A stretch of DNA of 64,000 bases from an uncultured Clostridia bacterium (lineage in GTDB: Bacteria; Bacillota; Clostridia; Christensenellales; Pumilibacteraceae): assembly GCA_947175335.1 (NCBI GenBank), contig CAMWMF010000004.1, forward strand, positions 1 through 64,000, written 5' to 3'. How positions within the stretch are numbered: the first letter of the stretch is position 1; each line of letters begins with the position of its first letter. The notes under the pieces were generated by a model. That model worked only from the letters and a program-made list of their open reading frames with translations. It had not been told where the DNA came from and made no database searches. Below are positions 1 to 9,471 of the stretch, piece after piece. Position numbers and translations under genes: made by a program.

Positions 1-1
1 G

Positions 2-388
2 CTTTTCATATCGGTATGGCTGCTTATCGCGCCTATAACGTCGTCTACGGTGTGCGTTATTATAATCGGCTTCCTGTGCGGCGCGGTGGACTATCTGGTC
101 GGCAAAACGAAAATAGCGGCATTGTGCGGCATATTTTTAGGTATGCCGATAGGCGACGTCGTGTCGTCGGCGGTTGGAATGTACGTCTACAAAACGCCGT
201 TACGGTTCGGTGCGCCTGCCACGTTTAATGCGATAATTCTCGCCGCCGTCACCGCCGTAGTCATATTCGAAAGCGTTGCGGCAATCAAGCGCACAATGAA
301 CCGCCGCTCGGGACAAAAGGCGAGGGCGGACGCCGAAATCGCCGAGGAATTCGATCCTGACGAATATAAAAAATACTTTGATAAATAG
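2..388 (+). CDS. Unrecognised membrane protein, 3' part only
   Basis: The reading frame is open from the first bases of the window, so the gene starts upstream. The visible part reads as a membrane protein: a first hydrophobic stretch (ISVWLLIAPITSST), a second (VCVIIIGFLCGAV), a third around GIFLGMPIGDVVSS, and a fourth (AIILAAVTAVVIF). It ends in a charged cytoplasmic-looking tail (DPDEYKKYFDK). The track's start at 50 is an internal GTG without a ribosome binding site and is not a true start. The gene ends about 70 bp before der in the same direction. I do not recognise the family. A membrane protein of sporulating Firmicutes (YIEGIA-like) encoded near der is possible, but the visible part is too short to decide. 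Confidence 0.6.
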   Translation, partial: LFISVWLLIAPITSSTVCVIIIGFLCGAVDYLVGKTKIAALCGIFLGMPIGDVVSSAVGMYVYKTPLRFGAPATFNAIILAAVTAVVIFESVAAIKRTMNRRSGQKARADAEIAEEFDPDEYKKYFDK

Positions 389-455
389 GATTTTATAACA
401 ACCTGTTAAATACATTTTACATTTTATTATAATTGTGGTAAACTACGATTGTATT

Positions 456-1766
456 ATGAAACCTATCGTAGCAATCGTGGGGCGTCCCAATGTCGGCAAA
501 TCCACACTTATAAACCGAATAAGCGGACGGCACGTCGCAATAGTAGACGACATGCCGGGGGTTACGCGCGACCGAATTTACGCCGACTGCGAGTGGTGCG
601 GTAAGGAGTTTACGCTTATCGACACGGGCGGTATCGACGAGAGCGACGACGATATTGCGCGCTCTGTCAAGCGCCAAGCCATGGACGCTGTGGAAATTGC
701 GTCCGTCGTGGTGTTTGTTACCGATATCAAGCAGGGCATGCTTGCGGGCGACGGCGATATAGCCGAAGTATTACGCAAAAGCAAAAAGCCCGTCGTGCTT
801 GCCGTAAACAAAGCCGACGCGGCAAACCGCGACAACGTATACGATTTTTACGGACTCGGACTGGGCGAGCCCATACTTATTTCCGCCGAACACGGTTCGG
901 GCGTGGGCGACCTTTTGGACGAGGTGTGCAAGGAGTTTGAGCTGTCGGAGGACAGCGGTGAAAACGCGCCGCTCAAAGTGGCTGTTGTCGGCAAACCCAA
1001 CGTGGGTAAGTCGAGCTTAGTTAATAGACTGCTTGGATACGAGCGCACTATTGTGTCTGATATAGCCGGCACGACGCGCGACGCAATCGACACGCCCATA
1101 ACCGTAGGCGGCAAGGATTATATTCTGATAGACACGGCGGGAATGCGCCGCAAACGCGATATAGAGGACAAGTCAATCGAGCGGTATTCGGTTATGCGTG
1201 CAATAGCGGCGATTAAGCGTGCGGACGTGGTGCTTATCGTCATGGACGCGTCGCAGCCGATAGCCGAGCAGGACGAAAAGATAGCGGGGCTTGTGCACGA
1301 ATCGGGCAAGCCGTCCGTAGTCGTACTAAACAAATGGGACGCAGTGGAAAAGTCAACCAACACGTTGAAGGAAAAGACGGACGACCTAAAAGAACACCTC
1401 GCGTTTATGAGCTATTTTACAAGCGTGTCGGTGTCGGCGCTTACAGGCCAGCGCGTGGAAAAGATTTTGCAGACCGCCGAATACGTTTGGCAAAACGCGT
1501 CGCGCAGAATATCCACAGGGCTACTTAACGAGCTTATAGGCCAAGCCGTTGCAATGACCGAGCCCACGGCGCGCAAGGGGAGAAAGGCTAAAATACTGTA
1601 CGTATCGCAGCCGAGCGTATGTCCGCCGCTTTTCGTGTTTAAGGTGAACGACGCCAAGCTAATACACTTTTCGTACGAGCGGTATTTGGAAAACTCTCTA
1701 CGCCGCGCATTCGACTTTACGGGCACGCCGATAACTTTAAAGTTTATAGGCAGGGAAGAAAAATGA
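456..1766 (+). CDS. der: Ribosome biogenesis GTPase Der (EngA)
   Basis: Der is an essential double GTPase that binds the 50S subunit during ribosome assembly. The protein has 436 residues, normal for the family. Two complete G domains are visible, each opening with a Walker A motif: GRPNVGKST near residue 9 and GKPNVGKSS near residue 180. Each has a DTGG or DTAG G3 motif ([15 protein letters not shown]) and an NKxD motif (VNKAD, LNKWD). A C-terminal KH-like domain follows, ending in [15 protein letters not shown] chose the ATG at 456 ([15 protein letters not shown]). The track's GTG at 435 would lie at or before the start point of a promoter-like TATAAT at 428-433 and adds residues the family lacks. 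Neither start has a strong Shine-Dalgarno sequence. The stop codon overlaps the plsY start by 4 bp, so the two are translationally coupled. Confidence 0.97.
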   Translation: MKPIVAIVGRPNVGKSTLINRISGRHVAIVDDMPGVTRDRIYADCEWCGKEFTLIDTGGIDESDDDIARSVKRQAMDAVEIASVVVFVTDIKQGMLAGDGDIAEVLRKSKKPVVLAVNKADAANRDNVYDFYGLGLGEPILISAEHGSGVGDLLDEVCKEFELSEDSGENAPLKVAVVGKPNVGKSSLVNRLLGYERTIVSDIAGTTRDAIDTPITVGGKDYILIDTAGMRRKRDIEDKSIERYSVMRAIAAIKRADVVLIVMDASQPIAEQDEKIAGLVHESGKPSVVVLNKWDAVEKSTNTLKEKTDDLKEHLAFMSYFTSVSVSALTGQRVEKILQTAEYVWQNASRRISTGLLNELIGQAVAMTEPTARKGRKAKILYVSQPSVCPPLFVFKVNDAKLIHFSYERYLENSLRRAFDFTGTPITLKFIGREEK

Positions 1767-2479
1767 CGATATCTACACCTATGCAAATCCTTGCGGGCGT
1801 ACTGGTTGCGGTAGGCTCGTACTTTGTGGGAAATATCAATAACGCCATACTTATAAGCAAGCTCAAGGGCAAAGATATTCGTCAGTGCGGCAGCGGCAAC
1901 CCCGGCACGATGAATATGCTTCGTACATACGGTAAGCTGCTCGGCGTACTTACGCTGGTACTTGACGTGTTAAAGGGCGTAGTGCCGTGCTTGCTCGGCT
2001 GGTTGTTTATGGGCAACGGGCAGTTTTTGCGGCTGGGCTCTGATAGGCTTGGCATGTACGTAGCGGGCATTTCCGCAGTGTTCGGGCATATCTATCCCGT
2101 TACTATGAAGTTCCACGGCGGCAAGGGCGCGGCGACGATAATAGGCGTATGCCTTACGTTGCAGCCGCTGTACACGCTTGCAACCTTCGCATTCGGCGTG
2201 GCGTTTTTGATAATCACCAAGGTGGGCTCGCTTACTTCGTTTATAATCATAAGCGCACCGCTCGCGATGGAAGGACTACATGCGGCGCAAAACCCCATAG
2301 GCGTATACGCATCGGTCATACTTTTTGCAATGTACTTGCTAAGTCTGTTTGCGCACCACAAAAACATGTATAAGCTGTTTTACGGCAACGAGGGGCGGGT
2401 AGTGCTGTTCAAGCCCAAAAAGATAAAACCGCAGCCCGACCGTTCGTTCGTTTACGAGGACTATATAATAGCCGAATAA
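1763..2479 (+). CDS. plsY: Glycerol-3-phosphate acyltransferase PlsY
   Basis: PlsY is a membrane enzyme that transfers the acyl group from acyl-phosphate to glycerol-3-phosphate, giving lysophosphatidate in the first step of phospholipid synthesis. The family signature GSGNPGTMN near residue 45 (usually GSGNPGATN) and the second motif HGGKGAAT near residue 117 are both present. Several hydrophobic membrane segments follow. At 238 residues it is slightly longer than the usual 200 or so, because of a polar C-terminal tail ([13 protein letters not shown]). Its ATG overlaps the der stop (ATGA). In many Clostridia gpsA follows plsY before spoIVA; here it does not. A terminator lies just downstream. 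Confidence 0.95.
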   Translation: MTISTPMQILAGVLVAVGSYFVGNINNAILISKLKGKDIRQCGSGNPGTMNMLRTYGKLLGVLTLVLDVLKGVVPCLLGWLFMGNGQFLRLGSDRLGMYVAGISAVFGHIYPVTMKFHGGKGAATIIGVCLTLQPLYTLATFAFGVAFLIITKVGSLTSFIIISAPLAMEGLHAAQNPIGVYASVILFAMYLLSLFAHHKNMYKLFYGNEGRVVLFKPKKIKPQPDRSFVYEDYIIAE

Positions 2480-2493
2480 AAAGCATCATGATT

Positions 2494-2522
2494 ACGCCGT
2501 GCAAAAATGCGCGGCGTTTTTT
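2494..2522 (+). terminator. Rho-independent terminator after plsY
   Basis: The 9-bp stem ACGCCGTGC / GCGCGGCGT has one G-U pair and is followed by six T. It ends the der-plsY operon. Confidence 0.85.
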
Positions 2523-2591
2523 CGTGCGCAAAAATTTATAGTTCTTTTAAGAAATATTTTTGCATAGATTAAACCGTAATGAATTGCGGCG

Positions 2592-2620
2592 GCATATTAC
2601 GCACGCACGCAACATATATG
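2592..2620 (+). promoter_or_regulatory. Candidate SigE-type promoter of spoIVA
   Basis: GCATATT, a 14-bp spacer and CATATATG match the mother-cell SigE consensus (KMATATT, 12-15 bp, CATACAnT) well at -35 and partly at -10. It lies about 30 bp before the spoIVA start. SigE control of spoIVA is established in Bacillus; its presence here is inferred from the match. Confidence 0.5.
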
Positions 2621-2651
2621 TAAGATTAGTAATCACGCCCATGGAGGTAAT

Positions 2652-4127
2652 ATGGAAGAGTACGACGTTTATAACGATATCAAGGAGCGCACCGGCGGAG
2701 ATATTTATATCGGCGTCGTAGGCCCGGTGCGGTCGGGTAAATCAACGTTCATAACCAACTTTATGAACACCTTTGTTTTGCCGTCGGCAAGCGGATACGA
2801 GCTTGAGCGTATGCGCGACGAGCTGCCGCAAAGCGCCGAAGGCAAAGCGGTTATGACTACCCAGCCCAAGTTTGTGCCGGCGGAAGCCGTAACGGTCACG
2901 CTAAGCGACACGGCCAAAATTTCGGTGCGGCTTGTCGATTGCGTAGGCTATATGGTGGAGGGTGCGACCGGACATAAGGACGGCAAGGAAGAGCGCATGG
3001 TCAAAACGCCGTGGAGCGATTCGCCCATGCCGTTCGAGCGCGCCGCGGAAATCGGCACCAAAAAGGTTATTGCCGATCATTCCACCATAGGCGTGGTAAT
3101 GACGAGCGACGGCTCTATCAAAACCGAGCTGCCCAGAGACGCATACGTTGCGGCGGAGGAGCGCACTGTAAACGAGCTTAAAAATTTGGGCAAGCCGTTT
3201 GTTATCGTGCTCAACTCGTCGGTGCCTAATTCGCAGGAAACTAAAAAGCTTGCCAAAGCGCTTTCGGAAAAGTACGGCAACGCCGTTATCCCGCTCAACG
3301 TAAGTGCGCTTACCAAGGCGGACGTCGTTAAGCTGTTCGAAACAGTGCTGTACGAATTCCCGCTGCGCGATATATATATCCAGTCGGCTAACTGGATCAA
3401 GGCTTTGGACGGCACAAACCCGATAGTAGGCGAGCTGCTTACGCGTTCGGTCGCCGTCGCCGAGGGCAAAACCAAAATGCGCGACTGCGTAGCCGGCACG
3501 ACCGAGCTTGACAGCGAGTTCTTCGATACCGTCGAGCTTAAAAGCGTCGAGCTTGACAAGGGCAGGGCGGTTTACGCCGTCAAGGAAAAGGACGGATTGT
3601 TCTACCGCGCGTTGCAGGAAGAGTGCGGTCTGGAAATTAAGGACGAATTCGACCTTATGGCAATGCTCGGCGATTTGGTTAAGGCCAAGCGCCAGTTCGA
3701 CAAGCTTAGCAAAGCGTTAAACGAGGTAGCGGAAACAGGCTACGGCGTCGTTACGCCCACCATAGACGAAATGTCGCTTGACGAGCCGCAAATATTCAAG
3801 CAGGGCTCGAGGTTCGGCGTAAAGTTAAAGGCGTCGGCGCCCAGCTTGCACATAATGCGCGTGGATATAGAGACGGAGGTTTGCCCGGTAGTAGGCACCG
3901 AACAGCAAAGCGAGGACTTGGTTCATTATTTGCTTAGCGAGTTCGAGCAAAATCCCAAAGGCATTTGGCAAACGAATATGTTCGGTAAATCGCTTGACTG
4001 CTTGGTAAACGAAAACCTGCACAACAAGCTTACCGCAATGCCTGCCGAAACGCAAAAGAAGATGCGCAAAACCTTGTCGCGCATCATCAACGAGGGCAGG
4101 GGCGGCATAATCTGCATACTGCTGTAA
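2652..4127 (+). CDS. spoIVA: Stage IV sporulation protein A, spore coat morphogenetic ATPase
   Basis: SpoIVA is the mother-cell protein that polymerises on the forespore surface, using ATP, to make the basement layer of the spore coat. At 491 residues it matches the family length of about 492. The N-terminus reads as SpoIVA throughout (YNDIKERTGGDIYIGVVGP), with the P-loop GPVRSGKST near residue 24 and the LVDCVGYMVEGA segment near residue 97. The family's C-terminal ending (GRGGIICILL) is intact, consistent with the amphipathic tail used for membrane anchoring. A GGAGGT sits 5 bases upstream of the ATG. Its presence shows the host belongs to an endospore-forming lineage. Confidence 0.98.
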   Translation: MEEYDVYNDIKERTGGDIYIGVVGPVRSGKSTFITNFMNTFVLPSASGYELERMRDELPQSAEGKAVMTTQPKFVPAEAVTVTLSDTAKISVRLVDCVGYMVEGATGHKDGKEERMVKTPWSDSPMPFERAAEIGTKKVIADHSTIGVVMTSDGSIKTELPRDAYVAAEERTVNELKNLGKPFVIVLNSSVPNSQETKKLAKALSEKYGNAVIPLNVSALTKADVVKLFETVLYEFPLRDIYIQSANWIKALDGTNPIVGELLTRSVAVAEGKTKMRDCVAGTTELDSEFFDTVELKSVELDKGRAVYAVKEKDGLFYRALQEECGLEIKDEFDLMAMLGDLVKAKRQFDKLSKALNEVAETGYGVVTPTIDEMSLDEPQIFKQGSRFGVKLKASAPSLHIMRVDIETEVCPVVGTEQQSEDLVHYLLSEFEQNPKGIWQTNMFGKSLDCLVNENLHNKLTAMPAETQKKMRKTLSRIINEGRGGIICILL

Positions 4128-4159
4128 GCATATAAACATTGCAAATCGGCAAACAAAAA

Positions 4160-4184
4160 CGGAGTACATTATGTACTCCGTTTT
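4160..4184. terminator. Bidirectional terminator between convergent genes
   Basis: A 9-bp perfect stem (CGGAGTACA / TGTACTCCG) has T residues on the right and an A-rich stretch on the left, so it can end both spoIVA and the convergent membrane gene. Confidence 0.85.
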
Positions 4185-4202
4185 ATGTTTAATTAACACT
4201 TA

Positions 4203-4895
4203 TTAGGCGATAGTATCGTTATTAGTGTTGTCGTTTTCTTCCGTGGCAGGCGCTGCGGGCTGTTCTGCTGCGGGCGCAGTAGGCGCTTGTGCGGCAGTAT
4301 TTGCAGCGGGTTCTTCGGAAAGCTTAATCGGGTCGAATGCGGGGATGGCAAGCAATATGCTGCCGATAAGTGCAATCACGCCGCCGACAATAGCCATAAC
4401 GGAACCGATACCCAAACCGTAACTAATCATCTCCTCAAGAATGGTCATTGCTTGTATTTCGGTTATACCTGCTTCCGTCAGCATAGCAATCAATACTCTG
4501 TCCATCGCGTCCGCTGCTTGACCTTTGGTAATGAAAATGGATACTATTAAAAGTACAAATCCAACGGCAGTAACCGCAAGACCGCCGTAGTTAAGGCCTT
4601 TGATTTTTCTTTTGAGCTTTTGTTTAATCGACGCATCGGCAGCGACTATTATCAAGCCTACAATCAATACCAAATAGGAGATAATAACGAAAGCGGGGGA
4701 AAGGTCAAGCATGCTCCAATCTTCCGATTCGAATAATTTAAGCGCTGCGCTTTCCATACCCATCGCGGCGCCGTAAACAGGGTTGACGTTTAAGTCGACA
4801 AAGCTCATAAACAGCGAAACCGCTATAAGTCCCAGTCCGAAGCCGACCATTCCGGTAAGAATGTATACGACTAGCTTCAAGTTTTTGTTTTCCAT
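4203..4895 (-). CDS. Hypothetical four-TM membrane protein with Ala/Pro-rich tail
   Basis: I do not recognise this 230-residue protein. Four hydrophobic segments are visible: about 8-33 (LTGMVGFGLGLIAVSLF), 65-90 (VIISYLVLIVGLIIVA), 102-125 (GGLAVTAVGFVLLIVSIF) and 160-187 (VGGVIALIGSILLAIPAF). A low-complexity, Ala/Pro/Glu-rich cytoplasmic-like tail of about 40 residues ends in ENDNTNNDTIA. The start at 4895 (MENKNLK) is chosen because GAGGTG lies 5 bases upstream. The track's longer start at 4907 lies over that site. It is transcribed alone, divergent from the ABC exporter. Nothing in the context assigns a function. Confidence 0.7.
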   Translation of the reverse strand: MENKNLKLVVYILTGMVGFGLGLIAVSLFMSFVDLNVNPVYGAAMGMESAALKLFESEDWSMLDLSPAFVIISYLVLIVGLIIVAADASIKQKLKRKIKGLNYGGLAVTAVGFVLLIVSIFITKGQAADAMDRVLIAMLTEAGITEIQAMTILEEMISYGLGIGSVMAIVGGVIALIGSILLAIPAFDPIKLSEEPAANTAAQAPTAPAAEQPAAPATEENDNTNNDTIA

Positions 4896-4937
4896 AAAAC
4901 ACCTCATTTGTAATATGCTATATATATCTTATCATGT

Positions 4938-4946
4938 GGGGGGGGG
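4938..4946. repeat. Run of nine G residues in a divergent intergenic region
   Basis: A homopolymer of nine G lies between the membrane gene at 4203 and the exporter promoter, in the 5' region of the leftward gene. Such runs can vary in length by slipped-strand mispairing. Confidence 0.6.
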
Positions 4947-4995
4947 TAAGTCAAGTGTTTTTCACAAATTGTATATATTCTTACACATTATTCCA

Positions 4996-5024
4996 TTGAC
5001 AAAAAAAATTACGGGTGGTAAAAT
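4996..5024 (+). promoter_or_regulatory. SigA-type promoter of the ABC exporter operon
   Basis: TTGACA, a 17-bp spacer and TAAAAT make a near-consensus vegetative promoter. It lies 40 bp before the GTG start at 5065. Confidence 0.7.
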
Positions 5025-5064
5025 TTACATGATAAGACAGAATAAAGGATAAGAGTAGATAATT

Positions 5065-6840
5065 GTGATTAAAGTTCTTGCAAAAAGTGTCAGAGAGTAC
5101 AAAGCAGCGTCTATTTTGTCGCCGTTTTTTGTTGCGCTCGAAGTGGTTATGGAGTGCTTGATACCGTTTATAATTTCAAAGCTGGTTAATTCCATCGACG
5201 TTGCGGCAGGCGCTACCGTCAAGATGAGCGAAATTTGGATGTACGGCGGTATACTTATCGCAATGGCGTTTGCTTCGCTGTTGTTCGGAGCCTTAGCGGG
5301 CGCGTTTTGCGCCAAGGCTTCGGCGGGGTTTGCAAAAAACCTGCGTAAGGATTTGTACTACAAGGTACAGGATTTTTCGTTCGAAAATATCGACAAGTTT
5401 TCCACGCCGTCGCTCGTAACGCGTATGACAACCGACGTAACCAACGTGCAGTTTGCGTACATGATGCTCATTCGTATGGCGGTTAGAAGCCCGCTTATGA
5501 TGGTATTCTCGCTTGTAATGACGTTCGTAATGGGCGGAAGTCTCGGCTGGATATTCGTTGCGGTTATTCCGCCGCTTGCGTTGCTTTTGTTTTTAATAGC
5601 AAAAAAGGCAATGCCGTTGTTCCACCGCGTGTTCAAAAAGTACGACAATCTTAACGAGTCGATACAGGAGAATATTCGCGGTATGCGCGTCGTCAAGTCG
5701 TTTGTGCGCGAGGATTACGAAAAGCAAAAGTTCGACCGCGCCGCAACCGACGTGCAAATGGACTTTACCAAGGCCGAACGCATACTCGCGTGGAACCATC
5801 CTATTATGCAGTTCTTCTTTTACGGCGTGCTTTCCACGGTGCTGTTTTTGGGCTCGTATTTTATACTGCGCTCAAACGGAGCAACAAGCGTGGGCGAGGT
5901 ATCGCAGCTTATAGTTTACGGTATGCAAATACTTATGTCGCTTATGATGCTGTCCTTCGTGTTTGTAATGCTTATTATGTCGGTAGAAAGCGCTCGCCGT
6001 ATCTGCGAGATACTTGCCGAGGAGAGCACGATTACAAGTCCCGAAAACGCAGTGACAGAGGTCGAAAACGGCGATATAGATTTTAACGACGTCAGCTTCA
6101 AGTATTCTGCCGCCGCCGAGCGCTACGCCTTAGAGGATGTCGATTTGCACATTAAATCGGGCGAAACGATAGGCATAATCGGCGGTACCGGTTCTAGCAA
6201 GACAACGCTTGTCAACCTTATTTCGCGGCTTTACGACGCCACTGACGGCGCCGTATGCGTTGGCGGGCGGGACGTCAAGGACTACGACCTTACTGCGCTG
6301 CGCAATTCGGTTGCCGTCGTACTGCAAAAGAACGAGCTTTTCTCCGGCACTATCAAGGAGAATTTGCGCTGGGGCGATGCCAACGCCACGGACGAGGAGC
6401 TTGTCGAAGCGTGCAAGCTGGCGCAAGCCGACGAGTTTATCCAAGGCTTCCCCAACGGCTACGACACGTTTATCGAGCAGGGCGGCACCAACGTTTCGGG
6501 CGGGCAAAAGCAGCGGCTTTGCATAGCGCGCGCGTTGCTCAAAAAGCCCAAGGTTCTTATACTCGACGATTCCACCAGCGCGGTGGATACGCAGACCGAC
6601 GCGCTTATACGCAAGGCGTTTAGGGAATATATTCCGCAAACGACAAAGATTATTATTGCGCAGCGCACCTCGTCGGTGGAGGACGCCGATAGGATTGTAA
6701 TAATGGACAACGGCAAGATTAACGCTATCGGCACGCATAAGCAGCTGCTTGGTACAAACTCCATTTATACCGAGGTGTACACCACGCAAAACAAAAAGTC
6801 TAACGACGATATGATTAGCGGAGGTGGCGATAATGAGTAG
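5065..6840 (+). CDS. Heterodimeric ABC exporter, subunit with degenerate ATP site
   Basis: This is an ABC transporter half-subunit: a six-TM exporter domain (about residues 15-310) fused to an ATPase domain (about 345-575). The Walker A is GGTGSSKTT, the signature VSGGQKQRL, and the Walker B region ILDDSTSAVD. In that motif the catalytic Glu is replaced by Asp, as in the TM287-type subunit of heterodimeric exporters. Walker A also has Ser where Gly is usual. The next gene supplies the canonical site. The GTG start has a weak AAGGAT upstream. It overlaps the next gene by 8 bp. The substrate (drug, peptide or lipid) cannot be read from the sequence. Confidence 0.92.
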   Translation: MIKVLAKSVREYKAASILSPFFVALEVVMECLIPFIISKLVNSIDVAAGATVKMSEIWMYGGILIAMAFASLLFGALAGAFCAKASAGFAKNLRKDLYYKVQDFSFENIDKFSTPSLVTRMTTDVTNVQFAYMMLIRMAVRSPLMMVFSLVMTFVMGGSLGWIFVAVIPPLALLLFLIAKKAMPLFHRVFKKYDNLNESIQENIRGMRVVKSFVREDYEKQKFDRAATDVQMDFTKAERILAWNHPIMQFFFYGVLSTVLFLGSYFILRSNGATSVGEVSQLIVYGMQILMSLMMLSFVFVMLIMSVESARRICEILAEESTITSPENAVTEVENGDIDFNDVSFKYSAAAERYALEDVDLHIKSGETIGIIGGTGSSKTTLVNLISRLYDATDGAVCVGGRDVKDYDLTALRNSVAVVLQKNELFSGTIKENLRWGDANATDEELVEACKLAQADEFIQGFPNGYDTFIEQGGTNVSGGQKQRLCIARALLKKPKVLILDDSTSAVDTQTDALIRKAFREYIPQTTKIIIAQRTSSVEDADRIVIMDNGKINAIGTHKQLLGTNSIYTEVYTTQNKKSNDDMISGGGDNE

Positions 6841-8788
6841 ATCACCTATGCGCGGCGGCAAGGCTATGAGCGGCAGACCGCCCAAGAGAAAAATGGAAAA
6901 GGGCATAATGGGTCGCACAATCAAAGCAGTATTCAAGTGCTATCCCAAGATGATGACCTTTGCGCTTATTTGCTTGATTATAAACGCCGTTATCAGCTCT
7001 ATACCGTCCATATTTATGGAACGCGTGTTCTCCGTTGTGGAAAAGGCGTTAAAGGCGAACGGCGGCTGGGCGGAGTACGGCGCCGAAATAACGTGGAATA
7101 TGCTCACGCTTATCGGGCTGTACGTAGTGTCGCTTATTTTGGGCGCGATTAATAATCAGCTAATGGCTATCATTACGCAGGGCGTTCTCAAAAAGATGCG
7201 CGGGCGTATGTTCGACGGCATGCAAAATTTGCCTATCAAGTACTTCGACGCCAATAGCAACGGCGATATAATGAGCTACTACACCAACGATATAGACTCG
7301 CTCAGGCAAATGATATCGCAGTCTTTGCCGCAGCTGTTGAATTCGACAATAATGGTGCTAACGCTGTTCTTTATCATGCTTTGGTACAGTCTGTGGCTTA
7401 CGCTCATCGTGTTGGGCGGCGTGTTCTTTGTCCTGCTCGTCACCAAGATTGTCGGCGGCGGCGCGGGTAAGTACTTTGTGGGGCAGCAGCGCGCTATGGG
7501 CAAGACCGAGGGCTTTATCGAGGAGATGATGAACGGTCAAAAGGTTGTCAAGGTGTTCTGCCATGAGGAAGCCGCAAAGGCCGATTTCGACAAGGTAAAC
7601 GAACATTTGTACGACCAGTCCAACCGCGCCAACCGTTATGCCAATATGCTTATGCCCATACTCGGCAATATCGGTCACGTGCTGTACGTTATAATAGCAC
7701 TTATAGGAGGCGCGTTCATCATAGGCTCCGTGTCCAATACTTCCATCGGCACCGCGGCGGGTTCGGTAAGTATAGTATTCAATATCGCGCTTGTTGTCGC
7801 GTTTTTGCAAATGACACGTCAGTTTTGCAACAACATCAACCAAGTGTCTAACCAAGTCAACTCGGTTGTAATGGGCGTAGCGGGCGCAAAGCGCGTGTTC
7901 GACCTTATCGACCAGCAGCCCGAAGCCGACGACGGCTACGTCACGCTCGTCAATGCGCGCGAGGTGGACGGCGTTATAACCGAGTGCGAGGAGCGCACCG
8001 ACGTTTGGGCATGGAAGCACCCGCACGGCGACGGCACGGTAACGTATACGAAGCTTTGCGGCGACGTCGTTTTGGACGAGGTGGACTTTGAGTACGAACA
8101 GGGTAAGCCTGTTTTGCAGGACGTTTCCATTTACGCCAAACCGGGGCAAAAGGTCGCATTTGTCGGCGCGACGGGCGCGGGCAAAACCACGATAACCAAC
8201 CTTATCAACCGTTTCTACGATATAGCCGACGGCAAAATAAGGTACGACGGAATTAATATCAACAAGATTAAAAAAGCCGACCTGCGCAGGAGCTTGGGTA
8301 TCGTTTTGCAGGATACCAATTTGTTTACCGGCACCGTTATGGATAATATTCGCTACGGCAAGCTGGATGCCACCGACGAAGATTGTATAGCGGCGGCAAA
8401 GCTTGCGGGCGCGGACGACTTTATCAGGCGCTTGCCCGACGGATACAACACCATGCTAACAAGCAACGGCGCCAATCTGTCGCAAGGTCAGCGTCAGCTC
8501 GTATCCATTGCGCGCGCCGCAGTTGCCGATCCGCCCGTAATGATACTGGACGAAGCTACTTCGTCCATAGATACGCGCACGGAAGCGATTGTGTCGCGCG
8601 GTATGGACGCGCTTATGCATGGCAGAACGGTGTTCGTAATAGCGCACAGACTGTCTACCGTAAAGAATTCGGACGTAATAATCGTGCTCGACCACGGCAG
8701 AATAATCGAGCGCGGCAGCCACGAAAAGCTGATAGAACAAAAGGGTCAGTACTACAAACTGTACACAGGCGCGTTCGAGTTGGAATAG
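6833..8788 (+). CDS. Heterodimeric ABC exporter, catalytically canonical subunit
   Basis: This is the second half-subunit of the exporter, 651 residues from the ATG at 6833. That start has GAGGTG 6 bases upstream and is preferred over the track's GTG at 6824. A basic N-terminal extension (MSRSPMRGGKAMSGRPPKRK) precedes six TM segments. The ATPase domain has Walker A GATGAGKTT, signature LSQGQRQL and Walker B ILDEATSSID with the catalytic Glu, so this half carries the working hydrolysis site. An insertion of about 40 residues (around DVWAWKHPHGDGTVTYTKL) sits before the ATPase domain. It overlaps the preceding gene by 8 bp and ends at a strong terminator. Confidence 0.93.
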   Translation: MSRSPMRGGKAMSGRPPKRKMEKGIMGRTIKAVFKCYPKMMTFALICLIINAVISSIPSIFMERVFSVVEKALKANGGWAEYGAEITWNMLTLIGLYVVSLILGAINNQLMAIITQGVLKKMRGRMFDGMQNLPIKYFDANSNGDIMSYYTNDIDSLRQMISQSLPQLLNSTIMVLTLFFIMLWYSLWLTLIVLGGVFFVLLVTKIVGGGAGKYFVGQQRAMGKTEGFIEEMMNGQKVVKVFCHEEAAKADFDKVNEHLYDQSNRANRYANMLMPILGNIGHVLYVIIALIGGAFIIGSVSNTSIGTAAGSVSIVFNIALVVAFLQMTRQFCNNINQVSNQVNSVVMGVAGAKRVFDLIDQQPEADDGYVTLVNAREVDGVITECEERTDVWAWKHPHGDGTVTYTKLCGDVVLDEVDFEYEQGKPVLQDVSIYAKPGQKVAFVGATGAGKTTITNLINRFYDIADGKIRYDGININKIKKADLRRSLGIVLQDTNLFTGTVMDNIRYGKLDATDEDCIAAAKLAGADDFIRRLPDGYNTMLTSNGANLSQGQRQLVSIARAAVADPPVMILDEATSSIDTRTEAIVSRGMDALMHGRTVFVIAHRLSTVKNSDVIIVLDHGRIIERGSHEKLIEQKGQYYKLYTGAFELE

Positions 8789-8801
8789 AACGAAAAAATA
8801 A

Positions 8802-8834
8802 AAGCGGCAAGGTAAACGCCTTGCCGCTTTTTTG
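8802..8834 (+). terminator. Terminator after the ABC exporter operon
   Basis: An 11-bp stem (AAGCGGCAAGG / CCTTGCCGCTT) is followed by a run of T. Confidence 0.9.
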
Positions 8835-8881
8835 TAGTCGAACTTACTTATTGCCGCGCGCATATACCGACAGTAGGGTGT

Positions 8882-9457
8882 ATGCGCGTAAACGGATTAT
8901 TTTATTTGAATAGCTTAATGCTCGGCGTAGGGCTTGCCGTGGACGCCTTTATAATAGCGCTCAGTAACGGCGTAAACAGAATAGGCGGACGGCGCGGTGG
9001 TGCGGCGGCAACGCTGCTTGCCGTGTTCCAGTTTGCAGCCGTAATGTCGGGCTGGGCAGTGGCGCATGCCGCATACGAGCAGTTCAGTCGTATTCGGCTG
9101 ATTTTTTCGTGGGCGGCGGTTGTCGTGTTTTTGTATATGAGCGCAAAAATGTTTATGGCGGCGGCGAAAAAGGAGAGCGAAAATGTAACTGTCAAGCAAG
9201 GCGTTTGGGCTGTGATATTGCAAAGCGCCGCGGCGTCGGTGGATGCGCTGACAGTCGGGTTTACGGTGGAGGAGTACGGCGCGCTTGCCGCAATCGTTTG
9301 CTCGGTGATAATAGCGGCGGTAACGTTTACCGTGTACCTGTCGGGGCATTTTTTGGGAAAACGCTTCGGCACTAAGCTGGGTAGGAGCGCAAGCATAATC
9401 GGCGGCTTGGCATTTATCGCAATCGCAGTGGAAATAATCGTTTCCACGTACTTGTAG
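8882..9457 (+). CDS. MntP-like manganese efflux family protein, first copy
   Basis: The 191-residue membrane protein has the repeated three-helix pattern of the MntP/UPF0059 family. Its first helix reads LGVGLAVDAFIIALSNG, with the Asp (VDAF) needed for Mn2+ export in E. coli MntP. The second half repeats this pattern (SAAASVDALTVGFTV), with a second Asp. A CxxG-type cytoplasmic loop is not obvious. The ATG at 8882 has a weak AGGGTG upstream. The neighbouring gene is a diverged paralogue, 14 bp downstream. The family export role is established for E. coli; applying it here is inference. Confidence 0.8.
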   Translation: MRVNGLFYLNSLMLGVGLAVDAFIIALSNGVNRIGGRRGGAAATLLAVFQFAAVMSGWAVAHAAYEQFSRIRLIFSWAAVVVFLYMSAKMFMAAAKKESENVTVKQGVWAVILQSAAASVDALTVGFTVEEYGALAAIVCSVIIAAVTFTVYLSGHFLGKRFGTKLGRSASIIGGLAFIAIAVEIIVSTYL

Positions 9458-9471
9458 CGGCGGTGGGCGAT

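Noticed and set aside
435-455. GTG start for der
   Set aside because: It precedes or coincides with the expected transcription start after TATAAT at 428-433 and adds residues foreign to Der.
6130-8149. Long minus-strand ORFs (6130-6936 and 7358-8149)
   Set aside because: They lie opposite the ABC exporter genes, lack ribosome binding sites and have no recognisable domains; they arise from GC-rich codons of the real genes.
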